Positions 6,376 to 10,835 of a stretch of DNA of 10,835 nucleotides are shown here, one piece after another. A program made the translations under genes and the position numbers. The DNA is from Candidatus Acetothermia bacterium. Lineage in GTDB: Bacteria > Bipolaricaulota > Bipolaricaulia > UBA7950 > UBA9294. The first letter of the stretch is position 1. Each line of letters begins with the position of its first letter. The stretch spans positions 24,030 to 34,864 of the forward strand of contig DQCH01000010.1 in NCBI GenBank assembly GCA_003545155.1, given 5' to 3'. The notes beneath the pieces were generated by a model. The model saw nothing but the letters and a program-made list of their open reading frames with translations. It ran no database searches and was not told the origin of the DNA.

Positions 6376-6789
6376 ATGATCAAGCTGGGCACCACCTTCT
6401 GGGGAGGGTTCCCCGATGATCCAGACAGGAGGCACCTGTGGTTTGTTATCAGTGATCCAGACAGCAATCATGGTCTGGCCGTGATTGTCAATATGACCAC
6501 TTATCGGGCTGGAAGTGAGGATTGCTGTGTGCTCCAGCCAGGCGACCATCCAGCGGTCAAACATGAGAGTGTTATCAACTACCTGAGAGCTCGCAACGTT
6601 CCAGTGGCAAGTATAGAGAAGGCCCACAAGAGCCAACCTGATTGCATAGTGTTTGCTGAAACCGCAGATCTAAAATTGATTATCAGGATCCTAGAAGGAG
6701 CGCAGAAATCGAAGCGTATTAACGCAGAATGCCGCGCAATCGCTGACAGGGAACTCAAACGCTGCCAACCAAGCGGTGAAGAGGATTGA
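6376..6789 (+). CDS. Probable toxin partner, MazF/PemK-like small protein
   Basis: A 137-residue protein encoded three bases after the Panacea gene. Its first half, GTTFWGGFPDDPDRRHLWFV, then ISDPDSNHGLAVIVNMTT and LQPGDHPAVKHESVINYL, follows the strand order of the PemK/MazF SH3-like barrel: a glycine turn, a conserved H before WFVIS, a hydrophobic VIVNMTT strand, and a GDHP...ESVINY segment. MazF-type toxins are mRNA interferases; whether the catalytic residues are kept I cannot tell by eye. The second half is helical and basic, with KSKRINAECRAIADRELKR. Translation is probably coupled to the antitoxin, with TGGAG at 6362-6366 within its 3' end. I rate the toxin role as likely from context and the fold as a moderate-confidence match. 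Confidence 0.65.
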   Translation: MIKLGTTFWGGFPDDPDRRHLWFVISDPDSNHGLAVIVNMTTYRAGSEDCCVLQPGDHPAVKHESVINYLRARNVPVASIEKAHKSQPDCIVFAETADLKLIIRILEGAQKSKRINAECRAIADRELKRCQPSGEED

Positions 6790-6988
6790 CACCCATTGTG
6801 GATCACCAGTACTGTTTGAGAACATCCATCAATCTCTAACGAGCAGGGAACGGATAAAGTGCTCTTCTCATCCACCTAAAGACACTGTATCAAGAACCTC
6901 TTGGATCATCTGGATCAACCCACGGGCATACCTATTGAAGAAATGATTTCCAGAGCGGAAGCTACATAAGAAATCGGTATTATATCCC

Positions 6989-7219
6989 CGAAATTGTCTC
7001 CACGGTCAAAAAGGCTGGTTCGTCTAGGGAAACATCCGCCGCGTCACCATCAAGAACAAGGAGGGAAAGACCCTGATCGAGATCCCACTGACACTCGGCG
7101 TGGTTGGAGCTGTCCTGTTGCCTACCCTGGCCGCTATCGGCGCGATCGCCGCCTTGGTGACCGAGTGCACCATTGTTGTCGAGAAGATCGAAGAGGCCGA
7201 CGAGCCACCTGAGAGCTGA
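6989..7219 (+). pseudogene. Broken second copy of DUF4342 gene
   Basis: From 7031 to the TGA at 7217-7219 the frame encodes NIRRVTIKNKEGKTLIEIPL, then LGVVGAVLLPTLAAIGAIAA and LVTECTIVVEKIEEADEPPES, nearly the same as the copy at 5340. Immediately upstream in this frame is TAG (7025-7027). Alignment to copy 1 shows two separate single-base insertions, one in AAAAAGG (about 7010-7016) and one near 7024, so the part coding for STVKELVRQG is out of frame. Homology fades before about 6989 and the first 15 to 20 codons are missing. The 200 bases between the toxin gene and this point hold no recognisable gene. The largely synonymous differences mean it was a working gene until recently. Confidence 0.85.
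7031..7186 (+). repeat. Direct repeat, copy 2 (within DUF4342 pseudogene)
   Basis: Partner of 5427-5582, 1604 bases away in the same orientation, 145 of 156 bases identical. The two copies bracket the whole toxin-antitoxin cassette and could support its deletion by homologous recombination. Confidence 0.9.
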
Positions 7220-7339
7220 AGAAAACAATGCGCGGAGTTGATGTGGTTCGCCTGAGAGTAGTATCATATATTGAAGATGAAAAGATCGAGCAGCAGGCGT
7301 AAAAAGAGGGGATTGATGCCCAATTTAACGTCTGAGTCT

Positions 7340-7383
7340 GGGAAGTTCCCTCTTACAGCTCTGATGCATCTGAAATTCATAAT
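7340..7383 (+). promoter_or_regulatory. Possible promoter region of the NERD gene
   Basis: CATAAT at 7378-7383 matches a -10 box at five of six positions, but no good -35 box is spaced correctly. An odd palindrome GGGAA-G-TTCCC lies at 7340-7350, a possible operator or activator site. The rest of the 199 bases between the pseudogene and 7419 shows nothing recognisable. Confidence 0.25.
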
Positions 7384-7418
7384 TCTCGAAACCTTATGCA
7401 GGAGGTTGAGGTAAAGCA

Positions 7419-8549
7419 ATGGCTGTCAAGCTATGGTGGTCAGAGGAACCAGAGCATCCGTATGAATATAGGGCTGTGAGAGGACTCTGCGAGTCTCTTG
7501 CACGACGGAAGGAGAACTATTTCGTATTTGCAAACTACCGGGTCACTGATGCTCAAATTGACCTCACTGTATTTACTAAGACAAGTATTTTTCTGATTGA
7601 ATTAAAGAGCAGCGCGGACAAACCCATCAATGGAAGCTGTAATGGTAGTTGGACACGAGAAGATGGCATCAGCTTGGGTCAAGGCAATCCAGTTAATCAA
7701 ACCCTGCGTGAATATCATAGGTTGCGAGACTGGCTAAACAGGCATAAAGAACAATTCCTCACCAAGAATAAAGCGGCTGCGTTAAAACGAAGAAAGAAAA
7801 ATGCCTTCGACGATATAAAGAAACTCATCGTTCTCTATCCAACTAGACATCCAGATTCTAAGATTAACGTTGACGTTGACCGCCTAAGACCGTATATGGG
7901 GAATATCATTGGGTTTGATAAGTTGGTCAATCTGATCATAGACCCATCATGGAAATGCAGGTTAGGCATCGAGTTTACCCCAAAAGAGATCGACCGAATG
8001 GCAGGGTTGCTGCACCTGCAGTTGGTTTCGCTTCCCACAGATACCGCTGATCTTTCTGTAGCCCCTACCGAATCTCTTGGGGAGGCCAGGGGCGTTTATG
8101 AGGTGCACAAAAAAGTCGGAGTACCAGAGAAACCCTCTAAGGAAACGCACAAAGCACGACTCTTGTGGGGTGTCATCATAGCCGTGCTTATCATCGGAAT
8201 TGTACTATTCTTCGTCATACCTCGTTCGCCTAGAACCATCGATGTCGCAGATGTTGCGAATTACATTGGTAATGCTGAAAAAATTTATGTTCGTGCGTAT
8301 GTTGATAATGCCAAACTTCGGTCATATTACTCTTCTAAATATATCATGTTATACAGTGGAAATTTCAGTGTTCAAATAGACCCGGTGGATGATCCGGAAG
8401 CTGAGCTTAGACGCTATAAGGAAAAGTTTGTGGGACATTGCGTGATCATCGGTCCCTCTCCAATCGTAGCTGCCAGTAGCGGCAACCCTCAAATTGAGCT
8501 AGAACCATCTAATGCCCTGAAGTTCATTCGCGTCGAGAGATGCCAGTAA
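7419..8549 (+). CDS. NERD-domain nuclease-like protein with a single membrane helix and possible OB-fold tail
   Basis: The N-terminal third (376 residues in all) is a NERD domain, a PD-(D/E)XK-like nuclease-related fold: AQIDLTVFTKTSIFLIELKS carries D48, E61 and K63 in the expected D-x12-E-x-K spacing, and NPVNQTLREYHRL supplies the later NPxxQ motif. A basic middle region (NKAAALKRRKKNAF) follows. Residues about 249-268, WGVIIAVLIIGIVLFFVI, form one clear membrane helix. The last 100 residues, with VGHCVIIGPSPIVAASSG and PQIELEPSNALKFI, resemble the OB-like folds attached to nucleases, but this is a weak visual match. No signal peptide is seen. GAGG at 7408-7411 precedes ATG by seven bases. 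The gene is visibly AT-richer than the housekeeping genes, suggesting horizontal origin. A defence or DNA-uptake role is conjecture. Confidence 0.8.
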   Translation: MAVKLWWSEEPEHPYEYRAVRGLCESLARRKENYFVFANYRVTDAQIDLTVFTKTSIFLIELKSSADKPINGSCNGSWTREDGISLGQGNPVNQTLREYHRLRDWLNRHKEQFLTKNKAAALKRRKKNAFDDIKKLIVLYPTRHPDSKINVDVDRLRPYMGNIIGFDKLVNLIIDPSWKCRLGIEFTPKEIDRMAGLLHLQLVSLPTDTADLSVAPTESLGEARGVYEVHKKVGVPEKPSKETHKARLLWGVIIAVLIIGIVLFFVIPRSPRTIDVADVANYIGNAEKIYVRAYVDNAKLRSYYSSKYIMLYSGNFSVQIDPVDDPEAELRRYKEKFVGHCVIIGPSPIVAASSGNPQIELEPSNALKFIRVERCQ

Positions 8550-8553
8550 CCCC

Positions 8554-8593
8554 CTGGGCTTCTAGCCAGTTAAGGAAGCTCCTTGCTTTTTTT
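8554..8593 (+). terminator. Probable rho-independent terminator after the NERD gene
   Basis: Two small hairpins follow the stop: CTGGGCT/AGCCAG (8554-8569, one bulged G) and AAGGA-AGC-TCCTT (8572-8584), the latter followed by GC and seven T residues (8587-8593). The stem is short, so efficiency may be modest. The remaining bases to 8741 show nothing recognisable. Confidence 0.55.
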
Positions 8594-8741
8594 CTTGAAG
8601 AACAGTGAGTTTCGGGGGGACTCTAGCTGTAAGCGGATGGAGCGGAATGGATATTAAGAGATTTCGTATTTCTAGTCCGTTGAGCGATTTCTGAACCGCA
8701 CCCGGCGGAAGAGAGGAAAGCATGAGTAAGCGGAGAAAAAG

Positions 8742-8769
8742 TTGAACCAGCAGCTCAGGATGATAATAT
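8742..8769 (+). promoter_or_regulatory. Promoter of the radC gene, apparently giving a leaderless transcript
   Basis: TTGAAC (8742-8747), a 16-base spacer ending in an extended -10 TG-A, and TAATAT (8764-8769) form a sigma70-like promoter. An overlapping alternative -10 is GATAAT (8762-8767). The ATG at 8774 lies four to six bases beyond, so transcription would begin at or within two or three bases of the start codon. No well-spaced Shine-Dalgarno precedes this ATG. Confidence 0.5.
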
Positions 8770-8773
8770 AGAG

Positions 8774-9466
8774 ATGAAAGCAAAGGAAAGGCCCCATTAC
8801 ATCGGCCACCGGGAGCGACTGAGGGAAAAGCTCCGGAAAGCTGGAGGTAAAGGGTTGCATGATTATGAACTCCTGGAGCTTCTGTTGACCTATGCCATTC
8901 CTCGAAGAGATGTAAAACCGCTAGCCAAAGACCTCATTAAGAACTTCGGGAGCCTCTCCGGCGTACTCGATGCCGGTCAGCAAGAACTGGAAGAGATGGC
9001 TGGTCTCACAACAACATCGGCAACGCTTATCACTTTGGTCAGAGAGCTTGGCGGGGAATATCTGGCAGAGAGGATGCAGCATAAGGACCTCCTTTCCTCG
9101 CCCCAAGCAGTGGTGGACTTCGCCCGGATGAAGCTCTCCGGTCTCCCCAATGAGGCTCTCATGGTCATTTATCTGAACGTCAAAAACGAGGTCATCGATT
9201 ATGAGACCCTCCACGAGGGGACACTCGATCGCGTGGCCATCTACCCCCGGCGAGTCATCGAAGCGGCCCTCTCCCACCATGCCGTGGGTCTATTCCTAGT
9301 CCACAACCATCCCAGCGGTCATCCTGAGCCTTCTGGGGATGATCAGCGCCTCACGCGAGCGCTCGTCGAAGCGACGCGAGTGGTCGATATTCAAGTCCTA
9401 GACCATATCATCGTCAGCAGAGATGGCTACTTCAGCTTCAGGGAAGAGAGCCTTCTCAACGCTTAG
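8774..9466 (+). CDS. radC: RadC family protein (JAB/MPN domain)
   Basis: A full-length 230-residue RadC/DUF2466 protein. The N-terminal part has the family's helical region (LRKAGGKGLHDYELLELLLT) and a degenerate helix-hairpin-helix (MAGLTTTSATLITLVREL). The C-terminal MPN domain keeps the complete JAMM zinc motif HNHPSGHPEPSGDD: H177, H179, S187 and D190. The name comes from an old repair mutation later mapped elsewhere; the biochemical role is unknown, though RadC genes are frequent on mobile and defence islands. The start is ATG 8774, as a stop lies upstream in frame at 8723-8725 and no other start intervenes. It faces the ATPase gene, with only 57 bases between the two stops and no evident terminator there. 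Confidence 0.93.
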   Translation: MKAKERPHYIGHRERLREKLRKAGGKGLHDYELLELLLTYAIPRRDVKPLAKDLIKNFGSLSGVLDAGQQELEEMAGLTTTSATLITLVRELGGEYLAERMQHKDLLSSPQAVVDFARMKLSGLPNEALMVIYLNVKNEVIDYETLHEGTLDRVAIYPRRVIEAALSHHAVGLFLVHNHPSGHPEPSGDDQRLTRALVEATRVVDIQVLDHIIVSRDGYFSFREESLLNA

Positions 9467-9523
9467 GGGTCTACCATTGGACTTATACAGTGATGTAGCG
9501 CCTCCGTCATCAAAGCGCCGTGG

Positions 9524-10795
9524 TCAGGCCTTGTTTGTTAACATCCCACGAGGCAGTTTACTGCTCCGCCACAGCGCACCCACCGGCAGGGCATACAGGT
9601 TTGAGCCGAAAGGAACGGGTTGATCACCGGTATAGAGAACGATCCCGCGGAGGAAGCGGTCACCTAACAGATCGCTGAGGTACTTCAACCCCTTAAAGTC
9701 GTGCGCTTTGACCGTTGATGAAGCCTTGACCTCAATCCCCACGACCTCGCCGGCAGGGTTCTCCAGCACTATATCTACTTCCTGCCCTTTTCGCGTACGA
9801 AAGTGGAAGAACTGGGGCTGAATCTCGCTCCAGGTAGCTTGCTTTCTTAGCTCCATGATGACGAAGTTTTCCAACAGGGCACCAAAGGTATTGGGATCGG
9901 ACTTGATCCGCTCCTCGTTTAACCCCGCTAGGTGGGCTAGCAAGCCGGTGTCATTCAGAACCAACTTGCGTGACCGGATGAGTCTCTTACCAAGGTTAGC
10001 TGACCAAGCAGGAAGAGGCTGAGATAAGAAAGTCATTTCGAACAGAGCCATGTAACGTTTTACGGTGCTCTGCGGTAGACCAAGGCTGTTCGAGATCTCA
10101 GTGTAGTTCATCAGCGAGCCAACACGAGCTGCCAACAAGGAGAGCAAGCGGGGCATCATAGTAAGGTGTTCAATATTCGCCAGATCCCGAACCTCGCGTT
10201 GAACGATGGTGGTAACATACGAGCGGAACCAGGCACTGCGCCTACTTGCGGATAGCTTCACTGCCACCTCAGGATACCCACCAGTCAGTACGCGCCGAAT
10301 AAGCTCGTTTCTACTAAGATCGCTAGTCGGGAACTGCGGAAGTCTGTTTGCGAATATCCGATCTATGAAGTCTTCCCTTCGTTTCTCTAGCTCACCTTGA
10401 GAAAAGGGCCAAAGAGTTAGGATTTCCATTCTACCAGCAAGCGATTCTGATAACTTAGGAAGGAGCAGCGGATTGGCTGAGCCAGTCAATAGGAAGTGAC
10501 CGGGTACGCGATTGCGATCGACTACAACCTTGATTGCTAAGAACAGTTCAGGAGCTCGTTGCACCTCATCGAGGACCAGAGGACCATCAAGGTCCGCCAA
10601 GAAACCACTGGGATCACTGCGCGCAGCGGAAAGCACTGCGGTATCATCAAGGGTGATGTAGCGTGCGGGATGAGCTTCCTGTGTTAACCATTGTGTCAAT
10701 GTGCTCTTACCCGTCTGTCTGGCACCGTTAAGCAAAACGACGGGAGTATCAGATAACGCTTCCAAGATAGCTGGCATAACACTCCGTGGGATCAT
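9524..10795 (-). CDS. AAA ATPase with DUF4143 C-terminal domain
   Basis: A 423-residue protein of the AAA_14/DUF4143 type, of unknown physiological role and common in accessory genome regions. Counting from M at 10795, Walker A is NGARQTGKST around K30, the Walker B strand GPLVLDEVQR has D76 and E77, and HFLLTGSANPLLL is the sensor strand. A winged-helix-like segment (YTEISNSLGLPQSTVKRYM) follows. The C-terminal DUF4143 domain has LVLNDTGLLAHLAG and a PD-(D/E)XK-like core GQEVDIVLE...GIEVKASS, with the acid-x-lysine pattern intact. The frame runs to the window edge, where GTG at 10834 could be read as a start, but a promoter ends six bases before ATG 10795, making that ATG the likely start. 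Walker and nuclease-like motifs look undamaged. Confidence 0.88.
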   Translation of the reverse strand: MIPRSVMPAILEALSDTPVVLLNGARQTGKSTLTQWLTQEAHPARYITLDDTAVLSAARSDPSGFLADLDGPLVLDEVQRAPELFLAIKVVVDRNRVPGHFLLTGSANPLLLPKLSESLAGRMEILTLWPFSQGELEKRREDFIDRIFANRLPQFPTSDLSRNELIRRVLTGGYPEVAVKLSASRRSAWFRSYVTTIVQREVRDLANIEHLTMMPRLLSLLAARVGSLMNYTEISNSLGLPQSTVKRYMALFEMTFLSQPLPAWSANLGKRLIRSRKLVLNDTGLLAHLAGLNEERIKSDPNTFGALLENFVIMELRKQATWSEIQPQFFHFRTRKGQEVDIVLENPAGEVVGIEVKASSTVKAHDFKGLKYLSDLLGDRFLRGIVLYTGDQPVPFGSNLYALPVGALWRSSKLPRGMLTNKA

Positions 10796-10801
10796 GAGCA
10801 G

Positions 10802-10830
10802 ATTGTAGCAAGTAATGAGGTGCGTTTCAA
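10802..10830 (-). promoter_or_regulatory. Strong sigma70-like promoter, leaderless for the ATPase gene
   Basis: On the minus strand TTGAAA (10830-10825), a 17-base spacer and TACAAT (10807-10802) match both consensus boxes at five of six positions with ideal spacing. The ATG at 10795 is exactly six bases beyond the -10 box, the normal position of the first transcribed base. No Shine-Dalgarno is present, as expected for a leaderless message. Confidence 0.65.
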
Positions 10831-10835
10831 CCACT

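Noticed and set aside
6786..6815. Consensus -35 box TTGACA after the toxin gene
   Set aside because: Only TACTGT is at the right distance, a poor -10, and no intact gene follows closely.
6894..6973. Short frame reading KNLLDHLDQPTGIPIEEMISRAEAT
   Set aside because: It looks protein-like but is only 26 codons with no start codon at its beginning; could be a remnant, cannot be supported.
6994..7212. Alternative reading frame over the DUF4342 pseudogene and its counterpart at 5192-5599
   Set aside because: Both are out-of-frame shadows of DUF4342 coding sequence; the substitution pattern between copies fits the DUF4342 frame.
7228..7302. 24-residue frame after the DUF4342 pseudogene
   Set aside because: Short, weak ribosome binding site and no recognisable similarity.
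8722..8745. Seven-codon frame MSKRRKS ahead of radC
   Set aside because: It has a fair Shine-Dalgarno (GAGAGGAAAG) but overlaps the radC promoter and lacks leader-peptide features such as repeated codons or attenuator hairpins.
10832..10834. GTG at 10834 as the start of the ATPase
   Set aside because: It falls within the promoter that lies six bases before ATG 10795, and the extra 13 residues do not look like the family.

Overview
The window is bacterial DNA of middling GC content. Evidence includes bacterial RuvA and RuvX, a class II release factor 2 gene with the programmed UGA frameshift (so UGA is a stop here), Shine-Dalgarno sequences and sigma70-like promoters. I cannot place it to a phylum from sequence alone; an uncultivated anaerobic lineage would fit, but that is a guess.

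Left part (1-3291), housekeeping. Four plus-strand genes form a tightly coupled operon with 4-base start/stop overlaps: the 3' part of an unrecognised conserved gene, yigZ, ruvA and ruvX. Converging on it, 11 bases away, is prfB on the minus strand. Its true reading frame starts at 3291 and needs a +1 shift at CTT-TGA-C; the uninterrupted frame starting at 3242 is only the post-shift part.

Middle (3292-5609). About 500 bases without a gene hold a run of long stem-loops whose G-U wobbles favour plus-strand transcription, with two mutually exclusive helices at the 3' end. I see no known RNA family in it. It precedes a CrtI/retinol-saturase-like FAD oxidoreductase and a small DUF4342 gene that has a perfect Shine-Dalgarno but an ATA where ATG is expected.

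Right part (5610-10835), accessory and in places AT-richer. It holds a Panacea-domain antitoxin with a small MazF/PemK-like partner (a probable PanAT toxin-antitoxin pair), a broken second DUF4342 copy 93 % identical to the first over 156 bases, a membrane-anchored NERD nuclease-like protein with a possible OB-fold tail, a RadC protein with an intact JAMM motif, and convergent to it a DUF4143-type AAA ATPase. The last two have sigma70-like promoters placed so that transcripts would start at or next to the start codon (leaderless).

The best candidates for something undescribed are the structured RNA region at 3328-3714, the toxin-antitoxin cassette lying between two DUF4342 copies, and the NERD-membrane-OB protein.
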